This document shows positions 1-9,028 of a stretch of DNA of 64,000 bases, in pieces (the stretch's first letter is position 1; every line of letters begins with the position of its first letter). The notes below the pieces were generated by a model, which was not told the origin of the DNA, made no database searches, and was given only the letters and a program-made list of their open reading frames with translations. The position numbers and the translations under genes were made by a program. Source of the DNA: Ichthyophis bannanicus (lineage: Eukaryota > Chordata > Amphibia > Gymnophiona > Ichthyophiidae); contig CM066036.1 of the NCBI GenBank assembly GCA_033557465.1, forward strand, positions 723,367,828 to 723,431,827. The letters are read 5' to 3'.

Positions 1-845
1 TGTATCATATCTCCCCTGTCTCTCCTCTCCTCTAGTGTATGCATATTTAGGTCTTCAAGTCTCTTCTCATACATCTTCTGGTACAGACTCCAAATCATTC
101 TGGTTGCTTTCCTCTGAAATGTTTCAAGTCTTTTTATATTATTTGTGAGATATGGTTTCCAAAACTGAACACAATACTCCAAGTGAGGCCTCATCAGAGA
201 CTTGTACAGTAGCATTAATACCGTCTCCTTTCTGTGGGTAATTCCTCTCTGTATGCAACCCAGCATCCTTCTGGCTTTGGCCACAATCTTGTCCCATTGA
301 TTCACCACCTTGAGATCCTCAAACAATCACTCCAAGGTCCTTCTCCAGGTCCGTGCACACTAACCTCTCACCCCCTATTGTATACATTTCTCTTGGATTT
401 CTGCATCTCAAATGCATGGCACTGCACTTCTTCACATTAAATCTTAACTACCAAACATTGGACCATTTTTCTAGCTTTTGTAAATCTTTCCTCATATTAT
501 TCACTCCTTCAGGGGAGTCCACTCTGTTGCAAATTTTGGTGTCCCCTGCAAAAATGAAGACTTTTCCATTCAGTCCTTCAGCAATATCACTCATAAATAC
601 ATTGAATAGTCCTGGTCCCAGGACCAATCCCTGGGGCACGCACTATTCATCTTTCTTTCATCAGAGTGAGTTCCATTTACCATTACCTTCTGTCATATGT
701 CAGTCAACCAGTTTCTGATCCAGTTCACCACCTTGGGACCCATCTCCAGACTGTTCAGTTTATTGATAAGCCGCCTGTGAGGAACAGTATCAAAGGCTTT
801 GCTGAAATCTAGGTACATCACATCCATCGCATGACCTTGATCTAG
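1..845 (-). mobile_element. CR1-A LINE fragment (RT core and 3' region)
   Basis: The minus strand encodes decayed reverse transcriptase blocks of a CR1-type non-LTR retrotransposon: a YLDFSKAF-type block near 770-830, a PQGLVLGPGLF block near 600-640, and a catalytic-loop block reading FAGDTKICNRVD near 520-560. CR1 family members normally have two aspartates in that loop; here one is glycine. The lower-numbered half holds the ORF2 C-terminus (LEERRDRGD-like block near 20-60). Same family as the copies at 19396, 23161, 29640 and 62540. Cut by the left edge of the window. Not functional. Confidence 0.8.
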
Positions 846-984
846 TTTTGACCTCCAAAGTCACCTGCTAGATGAGGGCATGGCTCCCACCATGACTCCT
901 TCACCTGTATTATATGTGGAGCCCAGGGAAGATTGCTCGGGAGTGGCCCCTGGGTACAGAAGAACCCATAGATGTCAACCTAAC

Positions 985-1400
985 CACCCCTCACATCTGT
1001 GCTTTTGTGGAGTCTCCCCACCCAGGAGCCCAGAAATTTGTGATTTTGGTGGGGCTCAAGGGGACCCATCTCCGGGCCTTGACAGACTCCGGGAGTCTGC
1101 AAACTCTCATTTGCTGGGAAATGTAACATGACTTCAAATTAACTATGCAGAGATGGTACCACTGGCCTGTGTGCATGGAGACCAGAGGCAGTATACAAAG
1201 GCACAGGTTTCATTTAAGACTCTAACAGGGCAAGCCACATTCAAGGTCATGGTGCGGTCATGGCTACTATATCCAGTGGTGGTCAACCAAGACTATCCAA
1301 ACTTTGGAGCTATATGGGCCCAGCTAACTGACAGCTCTGCTAAGGTGGACCAGGAATATTTCCCAGAGATCTTCCCCTGGAAGGCTTGGATCTATATGTC
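985..1400 (+). pseudogene. Retroviral-type aspartic protease remnant
   Basis: The reading ALTDSGSLQTLI contains the catalytic DSG triad at 1085-1093, preceded by a hydrophobic strand (FVILVGLKGT). The next frame (from 1153) carries the family's second conserved stretch, CVHGDQRQY followed by YPVVVNQDYPNF. In Ty3 elements this protease cleaves the Gag-Pol polyprotein. The two halves lie in different frames and are separated by a stop near 1126, so it is a pseudogene. It sits directly upstream of the integrase, consistent with Gmr1-like order. Confidence 0.7.
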
Positions 1401-1669
1401 AAGACTCCCAAGCCTGCTAAATCCTGGAATTGGCATCACCAGGAAAAGCTACATTACCAACAGAAATTGGGGGTGGCTATTGGGATGGGATCTGGGGAGG
1501 GAGAACCTAGAGAAGAAAACCCTGGGGATAGCTTAGGGTTCAGCGGTAGTGACCCAAATACAATTGTTTCCTTCCCAGACTGGGGGCTAGTGGAGGACCC
1601 AGGGAGCTTCAAGAGGTCCCAGCAAGAGGATGAGTCCTTTAAACATGCCTGAGAGTGGGTTTTTGGAGG

Positions 1670-3360
1670 TGGATGGGATTTCAGTAGGTATCAGAGAGTC
1701 CCCTGCAAGAAACTTTCCCTATTTTGTGCTAAAGGGAGATCTGTTATACAGAATGCTTGAGGGTGTTCTAGAGGGGGAAGAAGTAGAACAATGATAGTTC
1801 CTTGGCCTTATCATCAGCAGGGGTTATTATTATTAGCCCATAGTCATTTATTAGGAGGCCACCTGGGGGTGGAGAAAACATTAGAGCGTGTTTTAGCATG
1901 ATTTTCTTGGCACGGGGTCCATAAACAGGTATAGTTATATTGCCAGTCATGGCCCACCTGCCAACTTTGTAACCCAGCCAGAGTTCAACCGGCTTCTCTA
2001 GTGCCGATACCTATCATTGAAATCCCATTTATTTATTTATTTAGCTATTTTTCTATACCATTGTATCTGGAGGTCACAGCGGTTTACATAAAACAACATA
2101 GCTCAACAGGGCTTTACAGAGAACTTGAATTAACAGTTGAATAAAGTACAAAGTGGACAGAATAGGGTTCTTAACATGAACAAGATATTAACTTGAACAA
2201 GGCATTAACTTGAGGGGTGTAGGGTGGAGGGATGAGTTCAGGTGGGGGGAAAGGGGTGGATTGGGGTGTCCATTGGAAGATAATCAGGTATTGTCAGGAA
2301 AGCGTTCAAAGAATATGTGAGTTTGTATATTTCTGTGGAATGTCATTAGGTCATCTGTGGTACATAAGTCATGTGGGAGGACATTCCAGAGTATAGGGAC
2401 ATATAAGGAGAAGGCCCTTGTAAGTAAATGAAAGAGAGGTCACGATGGATTTTAAGGATGGTGGGGATGGCCTTGTATTTGATTCGCTCCTTGATGGGTA
2501 ACCAGTGAAGTTGTTTGTAGAGTGGAGATACATGGCCGGTCCTGGTGGCGTTACAGAGTATGCGGGCAGCTGTATTCAGAGCCAGATGAATAGGGTGAAG
2601 AGGAAGAGTGGCCATGGAACTGGTAGGTCCCTCGGACTGAACCACCTGAGGCAACAAGTATATTTTAGTCATAATAGACTATGCTACCCGATACCCAGAG
2701 GCCACTGCTCTAAGAAATATGAAGGCTACTACATTTGTGAATGTCCTCTGGAAAGTATTCTCACAAGTGGGAACATCCAATGAGATTCTCCCAGATTGAG
2801 GAACACCCTTTTTATCCAACATGAATATCACCCACAGACGGCCTCATTGAGTGATTCAATAAAACTCTGAAACAGATGTTAAAGTTCATGTAGGTTATGG
2901 GAAGAATTGGGACATTCTTCTACCCTATTTGATGCTTGCCATCTGTGAGGTACCTCAGAGTTCCACTGGGTTTTTGCCTTTTGAGTTGCTCTTCAAAAGA
3001 CAGTCAAGAAGCATATTAGACATGGTAAGAGAAACCTGGGAAGAAGAACCCTGTGCTTGGTGCAATTTGGTGGATTACATTATACAAATGCAAGACCAGC
3101 TGAGTGAAGCCAGAGAGGTGGACAAACTCACTCTGGAAAAAGCCCAAGTCGAGCAGGCCAGGGGCTACAATCGGGCAGCTGTGCACCACACCTTCCAACT
3201 GAGAGACAGAGTTTTAGTCTTGCTGCACTCATTTTTTTCGCAAGTTACTCCATAAATGGCAGGGGTCCTATGAGATGGAAAAGAAAGTGGAGTCCATAAT
3301 TACAAGATTGCCCAGCCAGATAAACAGAAGAAAGCCAAAATGTACCATATTAACCTATTG
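1670..3360 (+). pseudogene. Ty3-type integrase remnant, split by a LINE insertion
   Basis: The N-terminal HHCC zinc-binding region is visible around 1800-2000 (GGHLGVEKTLERVL, then an YCQSW..CQLC-like pair of cysteines), ending at a PIIEIPF linker near 2030. The catalytic core resumes at about 2612 (ELVGPS, then YILVIIDYATRYPEA) and continues through LPYLMLAICEVPQSSTGF near 2920-2970. The C-terminal part (2929-3255) has the usual ARGYNRAA and QLRDRVLVLLHS blocks, followed near 3260-3360 by a KWQGSYE-like and YHINLLKKW-like end. Integrase would insert element cDNA into chromosomes. It contains several stops and frame changes, and 2031-2611 is foreign LINE sequence. Confidence 0.75.
2031..2611 (-). 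mobile_element. L2/Rex-like LINE 3' end inserted in the integrase
   Basis: The minus strand encodes the C-terminal tail of a LINE ORF2 (NTAARILCNATRTGHVSPLY and LHWLPIKERIKYKA). It ends with the 3' UTR hallmark seen in other copies here: a gcggtttaca-type block near 2080 and a (ttta)n tail at 2028-2042. It interrupts the integrase between PIIEIPF and ELVGPS, so it arrived after the Ty3 element. No clear target-site duplication was found. Confidence 0.75.
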
Positions 3361-3589
3361 AAAAAGTGGACTCAAGTGACAGATATGATGGTACAGGGAG
3401 ATGATTTTGGGTCAAAAATTTCAGCCCTGTTGGATACAACTCAAGTCCTGAATGGAGACCAGCTCTCTGCTGCCCAGAAAAGAGACTGAGAAGATTTGAT
3501 CCACCAGAAACTAGAGGTGTTTTCCACCTACCCGGGACAAACCTACCTCATTTGTCATGATATCATTACTGACCCTGAGGTGGTTATCA

Positions 3590-4510
3590 GGCAATGACCC
3601 TATCAGATTCTGGAGGCCCAGTGACAGGCCATTGCCAAGGATCCTGAAGAAATTCTTAACCTAGGAGTTATAGAAGAGTCCATGAGTGACTGGTCGTCAC
3701 CCATCATCTTGGTTCCTAAACCCGACGGAAGCATCAGATTCTGAATTGACATCCAGAGGGTCAATGCACTTCTAAACTGGAAGTGTATCCCATGAATAGA
3801 TGAGTTAATTGAGCCACTTGGTGGTGCATGCTTTATGTCAACCTTGGATTTGACCAAGAGATACTGGAAGTGCCCTTGACTTAGGCTGCCAGGGAGAAGA
3901 CTGTTTTTTTTTACAGCACAATGTCTGTTCCAGTTTATAGTACTGCCCTTTGGATTACATTGGGCTTCTGCCATATTTCAATGCCTAGATGACCACCTAC
4001 TGAGACCGTATAAGGAGTATGTGGCTGCCTACCTTGACAACATCATCATCTACAGCAGACAATGGACCTCTCCTCTAACCCAAGTACAAGCCATGTTGAC
4101 CAGCCTGCGAAAGGCCGGGATGACAACCAACCCCAAGAAATTTTTTTGGGAGGTTGGGACGTTCAGTACCTGGGGTATTTAATTGGGATTGGGCAGATAT
4201 GACCTCAACTATGGAAGGCGGATGCCATTGCCTAGGTCCCCACCCCAAAACTGCAGAAAAAAATGTGTGCCTTCCTTGGACTGATTGGCTATTACTGCCG
4301 GTTTATCCCTAATTTTACAGAGGTGGTGAAGCTGTTCGCTGATCTCCTCTGAAAGAGCGCTTCTAAATGGATCTAGGTCACTGGATCTGGCCTTTCAGCA
4401 TCTTAAGAAGGCCATGTGCTCTGAACCTGTCCTGATTAGTCCTTTTTTTCTGTACAGTTTATTATGCAAACTGATGCCTCAGAGGTGGGCCTAGGAGTCG
4501 TTCTGATACT
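3590..4510 (+). pseudogene. Ty3 reverse transcriptase and partial RNase H remnant
   Basis: RT motifs appear in order: SDWSSPIILVPKPDGSIRF (near 3690-3740), STLDLTKRYW (near 3840-3870), VLPFGL (near 3945), and the catalytic loop at 4030-4041, read as YLDN. Ty3 RTs have YxDD there, so the second catalytic aspartate is replaced. The RNase H start (DASEVGLGVVLI, 4469-4507) is the last recognisable part. Several in-frame stops are present. The protein would copy element RNA into cDNA; this copy cannot. Confidence 0.75.
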
Positions 4511-4703
4511 GAACATTTGTGTTTTGGGTATATTGAATAGAATCGACCTAAAAAAACAACACTTTTTTCCAATTCAAATGAACTGATAAATCCCTATTTT
4601 GCTTACCCTGGGAGAGCACCTAATTGTCTCAAAAGTAAATCTCTAAATTCTAAACAATATGCACCTAGAACCAGAAGCCCTGTTTATGACATCTAGAAAC
4701 TTT

Positions 4704-4985
4704 GGAGTCTTTTGCTAAAGTGTGTTAGATTTTTTCACTTTATGGTTGGTTAACATGAAAACTAACATGTGCTAAGTGCAAACCTCCACAGTAACTGTCA
4801 GAGGTGTGACCAGCATCTTCCCGACAGTTAACAGGTGGAAGCGTACCCTAATTCCTGACACTATCACTGCAGGTGCACTTACCTCTATCTACTGAGGTGG
4901 AGGTAAATGAACCCACACTAACAGGAAGATTGACAGAGCACAATATGCCCCCATGCTAACTGCAATGTGCCCACTAGATACTTTT
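4704..4985. repeat. MITE-like repeat family M1, copy A
   Basis: The start (ggagtcttttgctaaagtg) resembles DNA-transposon termini found elsewhere in this window. The interior, including gacagttaac near 4823 and a run from gtgcacttacctct at about 4872, is clearly homologous to the reverse complement of 35160-35576. Non-coding. The superfamily is uncertain; the GG(R)..CTTTTA-type ends resemble the TIR repeats at 6627 and 11947. Confidence 0.5.
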
Positions 4986-6626
4986 TAAACAGTACCAGCA
5001 GCCTGATTCTACCCTGGTGAAGGCAGAGTCTATCCTTTTGGAAGTCTCCCCGTTCCCTGAAATATTGCTCATTTACCTGAAGAAATTCCTTTGAATATGC
5101 ATCCCTTAACTTTATTCAGTTTTAAATTCTTTTTGGAAAAATTAATTCTGCACAGAGTCCTAAATACTGTAGCCTAGTCTTTATACATTAGACACAAGCT
5201 GTAACTGTTATGTGTTTTATCTTTTTTTTTGTTTACCTTGAAGCAATATGTCTAACTCACTGAAGTTCTCTTTGTCACTATCTTGCTTAAGATAAAAGAC
5301 CTCTGATAGTCTGAGATCTGTTTTGCGTTGCCTCAATAAATTGCTCTTCTTACCCTATTCTTAATCTACAACATCATTTTAGAACAAGACAATGAGAAAA
5401 TAATATGGAACAGCCAAAATAATTTAGTTCCCTATTTTCCCTAGAACCATGTTCAAAATGGCCCTGAATATAATGAATGGATTGAGGAGAGATTGTGTGA
5501 ATGTAGGACAAAGAGGTTTTTCAAAAGCATACATTGAGATTCCTTGAGGTACAACTATTCATTCAAATGCAGTTTTGACATGCTAATTTAAGACCAAGGG
5601 GAAGGGTCTTAATTTGTTAGTGCTTTGAATGGAAGGTTTTGTTGTAGCTGAGTTTCCTAATTTTTTCCCAAGCAATAACATACAGAACAGCATTCAAATT
5701 GCTTCCATAGCCAGTGACTTTGAAAGTGCTCCAATGAGAGCTCTGCCAGGCTTGAGTAGAAAAAAAAATATATATAGTTATATAGTTATAGTGAAGGGTC
5801 AGTCATACTACAAGTCCCAGAATCCCTTAGGATAAGAAGGCCTACCACAGAAAAGATCAGGTGATCTAAAGAATACACAGGCGGCAGAGGGCTCCAGCAA
5901 TAAGCAACCAGAGAAGAAGAGCCAAGGGAAGCAGGGTGTGTAGAAAAAAAAAAGTTAAGCAAGAGTCACCTTAATAGGAGAAAGAGGAATTTGCTTGTGT
6001 GGACAGCAGGGAGCTCAAGGCTGGGGGCCTGGGCAGGACTCTCAGGAAAGAGGGGGAGGGCTGACAACCCCTGGAAGAGAAAGCAGCTGGGAAGTCTTGT
6101 CAGGTTTGGGACAGGCAGAGGCACAAGGTGAGTAGGAGAGAAACCTCTAGGCTGGGGCCAAAGGGAGGGTATGTCTTTCATCCTTGGTGGCAGGGCAGAG
6201 CCGATGCAAGCCTGTTCTGTAACGTTTAAAGTGTATGGAAGCACAGGAGTATGAAGATGTCTCTTCCCTTGAACCCATGGAGGTACTTTTTCTAGAACAG
6301 TGAATGCTTTAGCCCTGGGGCAGGTTCAACAAGCTGATACAGAACCTGAAGGGGGGGGGGATGGGAAGGGCAGCTGCACAGCTGGTTAAACTGTGTAGCT
6401 GAGCAATATTGTTCATTGCAAAGGAAAAGACTGTGAGGTTGGGATCATTGTGTTTATGGGACTGTCTATGACTGTTTTATACTGACTCTCTGGAACGTTT
6501 GCTGTGTGTGAGTTCTTGAAAAGGGGAGGCCATGCCAGTCACTGCTGCTGCCAAAGGTTTTGGGACTAACCCCTAATGAGGAGGAAGGGTAGCAGAACTG
6601 CTTCAAGGTTTGGAAGGCAACTCTTT
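4986..6626. other. Unassigned non-coding stretch
   Basis: I recognise no gene or repeat family here. There is an A/T-rich part (5040-5600), a purine-rich part (5870-6350) with a G12 run near 6349-6360, and one regulatory-like motif at 5807-5826. Short ORFs on both strands lack domains or codon conservation signals. Confidence 0.5.
5807..5826 (+). promoter_or_regulatory. ZNF143/STAF-like motif
   Basis: The string actacaagtcccagaatccc closely matches the known ZNF143 (STAF) element, consensus roughly ACTACAAYTCCCAGMATGC, with differences near the end. Such sites occur in promoters and are also scattered by repeats. No transcription unit is visible nearby, so this may be chance or a repeat-borne site. 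Confidence 0.35.
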
Positions 6627-6769
6627 GGGGTATGTTTACTAAACTGCGGGTAATGTCATTTGCGTTAGGTTCCGTGGTAAAGGTACAGATGCCCATATAA
6701 AGGTGTGGGCCGTACATCATTACAGCAAGCTGTATCAGCCAACGCATATTACAAACTAACGCGTGTTAC

Positions 6770-6960
6770 AAGGCGCTTCATAAGGCACCTTACAAGGCGC
6801 CTTCTAAGGTGCCTTATAAGTAAGGTGCCTTCTTAGGTGCTTTGTAAGGTACCTCATAAGGCGCTTTGTAAGGTGCCCTATACAGTAGGGCTCCTTAGGC
6901 TAAGCGCCGTATTAGGCACCCCTGGACAAGGCACCTTAGAGGGCACCCTGGGTTACGGAA
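6770..6960. repeat. Degenerate array of aaggcgcctt-like palindromes
   Basis: About a dozen variants of aaggcgcctt, aaggtgcctt and aaggcacctt follow each other irregularly near the left end of the Harbinger-like element. Each is a short self-complementary unit, so the tract can form many small hairpins. Confidence 0.65.
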
Positions 6961-7565
6961 CCATAGGTTAAGGTGGCCTAACAAGTTTATGGTGCCCTAG
7001 GTTAGCGTAGCCGAAGGGATGCAAGGTGCTTCAGGATGACATGCATGACCCACAGAGAAAGATGTAGCCCTAACACTAGATAAAGCACTCAGGAAAGGCA
7101 ATGAACAGGTGAGTGAAGGAGGTAGAGCTGGGAGCCGCTGGACCTGCCATATCTGAGGGCATCCCATGTGGCTGCCAGTACTGATGACAAACATGGTGGG
7201 GGAAACTGTACCACAGCACAGGGTGTTGGCAATGTAAAGTACTGGAAAGACAGTTGGTGGCAGACGATGGGAATACCTGTCCCCCAGTGGAGGTGGATAT
7301 GGCAGGATAGTTACAATGGTGGGTGGACAGAGGAGTGGTGGTGCCATGCAGATCAGGCACAGGTGAGGCAAGCAAGAAGAGGTGCAATGCAGGAAAGGGT
7401 AGCAGTGCAGGACATGGGGTGATAGTCTGCGCAAGCAGACAGGACTCTACACAGCTGACAGACGCAGATAGACAGACCGAGGGAATGTTGGCAAAGGGTA
7501 TTATGGGCTGGCAGCACAAATCTGCAAAAATATGACTGTTACAGGCATGAGAGGAGGGAACAATG

Positions 7566-7625
7566 AGGAATTGAACCCATGAACATTGCCGAGAATGGCA
7601 GCGTATTAACCAGTAGGCTATGCCT
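7566..7625 (-). repeat. tRNA-derived segment inside the Harbinger-like element
   Basis: On the minus strand, tagcctactggttaa resembles a Pol III A box, followed about 30 bases later by gggttcaattcc, a B-box-like sequence. The spacing fits a tRNA-derived SINE head. The rest does not fold as a proper tRNA. The segment is probably a captured SINE head. Confidence 0.45.
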
Positions 7626-8431
7626 TCAGGGTGTATGTCACGGCAATGGTTGGGTAGAGAAGGACTGCGGGTTACTGCACAAACTGTCTTCTCTGAGTGC
7701 CAGGATAGGGTAACCCCACCAGTACCCATGATTCAATGCACATGCTGACTAGCTGTCTACAGCTGATCAGCAAATGGGGTCTGCACCTCTCCGGTACCTC
7801 AGCTTGGAAAAACGAACTGACAGTGCATGATACTGGCACAGAGTAGCTACAGACCATGCCATTGTGCAGGTTCTGTGTTCTCCCTGAGGGATAGGATGGG
7901 TGCCCAGCACTAGGTCTGCAGTACATGTGGTGCTAGAGATAGGCCCTGCTGTACATCCCCATCACTACAGGGTGTTCCTTGTAGTGCAGCTGAAGGTATT
8001 TCGGTGTCCATCTGTATCCTGCAGTCACATGTGGTCCTCTGTGACCAGACACCACCCAGATTAGTGTGTACCCTGTGTTAGGGTCTGGCTGACATGGGCA
8101 CCTGTTATCAGGGCAGAGGGGTTTCTAGACCTGCATGAGGTGTGTGCAGCACTGCCTTTTATAAGGTCAAAGTGGTATACACTACATACCCCAAAGGGAG
8201 CACTACTGTCACGTTTCTTGGGCTCCCTGTCGATGCTGTACATTGCTGACACTTAAATGGTTTCTCTCTCCTGCAAATGTGCATCTAACAGCAGGTTTTC
8301 ATTCGCGGTAGTATTCAGCCCTTTAGTTCAGCGCGTTAGTGTGCAGGGAGCCTCTCCCTGCCCACTCCCTGCCCATTGACCCCTTCCCCTCCACCCTCTC
8401 TCCACCCTCTGCAGTGTTTACCGCGGCCGGG

Positions 8432-8507
8432 AATGTTAACGATCGTTAAGTAATGTTAACGTGTGTTATGTAATGCGCGTTAACGTTACTTAACGATCGT
8501 TAACATT
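8432..8507. repeat. 76-bp near-perfect palindrome
   Basis: The arms start aatgttaacgatcgttaag and end as its reverse complement, with about 30 bp of near-perfect pairing around a short centre. Each arm also contains smaller palindromes (gttaac, aacgatcgtt). It lies about 50 bp inside the right end of the Harbinger-like element. Confidence 0.8.
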
Positions 8508-8704
8508 ACATAACGCGCGGTCTGTAACGTTACCGCAATTTAGTAAACATTCCCCTTTGTGTTTTCTATAAAATCTGGACTGGAACTAGTGCCTGCATTG
8601 TCATGTTTCTGTGCTCGAGGTTACAGGAGGAGGTCCAAGGAGCTCTGCATCAAGTCACAATATATTTATCATAAACAAATAAAAGGTCTGCATATACTGT
8701 ATTC

Positions 8705-9020
8705 CAAGGGTCTCAAACACGCGGCCCACCCGTGAGAGAATTTTTGCTGCCCGTGACACATTTTTGGGATGATAAAAATTTTCCTCTTGCTGCTGTTTCA
8801 CATTGACGCCATGCATGCAGGGGGCGAAGTGCTCCTCCGACCGCGATTATGTCCCAGCCAATTGAAGAAGGAGTGTTTTCTAGAGAATCAGAGGCATAGG
8901 AGAGCCCAGTTTAAAGGCGAAACTCACCTGTATTAAAAAAAAGTGCTACCGAGTGCGGCCCTTGGGTTACTTTACAAGTCCTCATTTGGCCCTCAAAGCA
9001 ATTTGAATTTGAGACCCCTG
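8705..9020. mobile_element. Non-autonomous hAT element, 316 bp
   Basis: Termini caagggtctcaaa and tttgagacccctg form an imperfect inverted repeat. The flanking 8-mers are ctgtattc (8697-8704) and ctgtatac (9021-9028), a 7/8 match to an 8-bp target-site duplication as hAT transposases make. No coding capacity. The gcggccc and ggccctcaaag blocks just inside the ends are typical of widespread vertebrate hAT MITEs. Confidence 0.75.
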
Positions 9021-9028
9021 CTGTATAC

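Larger units (their letters stand above)
880..4510 (+). mobile_element. Gmr1-like Ty3/Gypsy retrotransposon relic (PR-IN-RT-RH order)
   Basis: A decayed pol region reads, left to right, protease (985-1400), integrase (1670-3360, interrupted), reverse transcriptase (3590-4180) and the start of RNase H (about 4469-4507). In most Ty3/Gypsy elements integrase follows RNase H; the Gmr1 clade of deuterostomes has integrase before RT, as here. Frames shift and stops are common throughout. No gag and no flanking LTRs were recognised, so both ends are truncated. The left end abuts a CR1 fragment. A LINE tail was inserted into the integrase later. Confidence 0.75.
6627..8555. mobile_element. Harbinger-like TIR element, 1.93 kb, non-coding
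   Basis: The left end ggggtatgtttactaaactg matches the reverse complement of the right end (ggggaatgtttactaaattg) at 18 of 20 positions, and the match continues into the next bases. Flanks give a 3-bp duplication TTT (6624-6626 and 8556-8558). The terminal GGGG and 3-bp duplication fit PIF/Harbinger. The interior has no transposase motif. It holds a degenerate palindromic array (6770-6960), a tRNA-like segment (7566-7625) and a 76-bp palindrome (8432-8507). The 61-bp MITE at 11947 has the same ends. Confidence 0.65.

Noticed and set aside
7076..7729. 217-codon ORF on the minus strand
   Set aside because: It lies inside a non-coding Harbinger-like element, is rich in Cys, Ser and Pro without any domain, and overlaps other frames of similar length.
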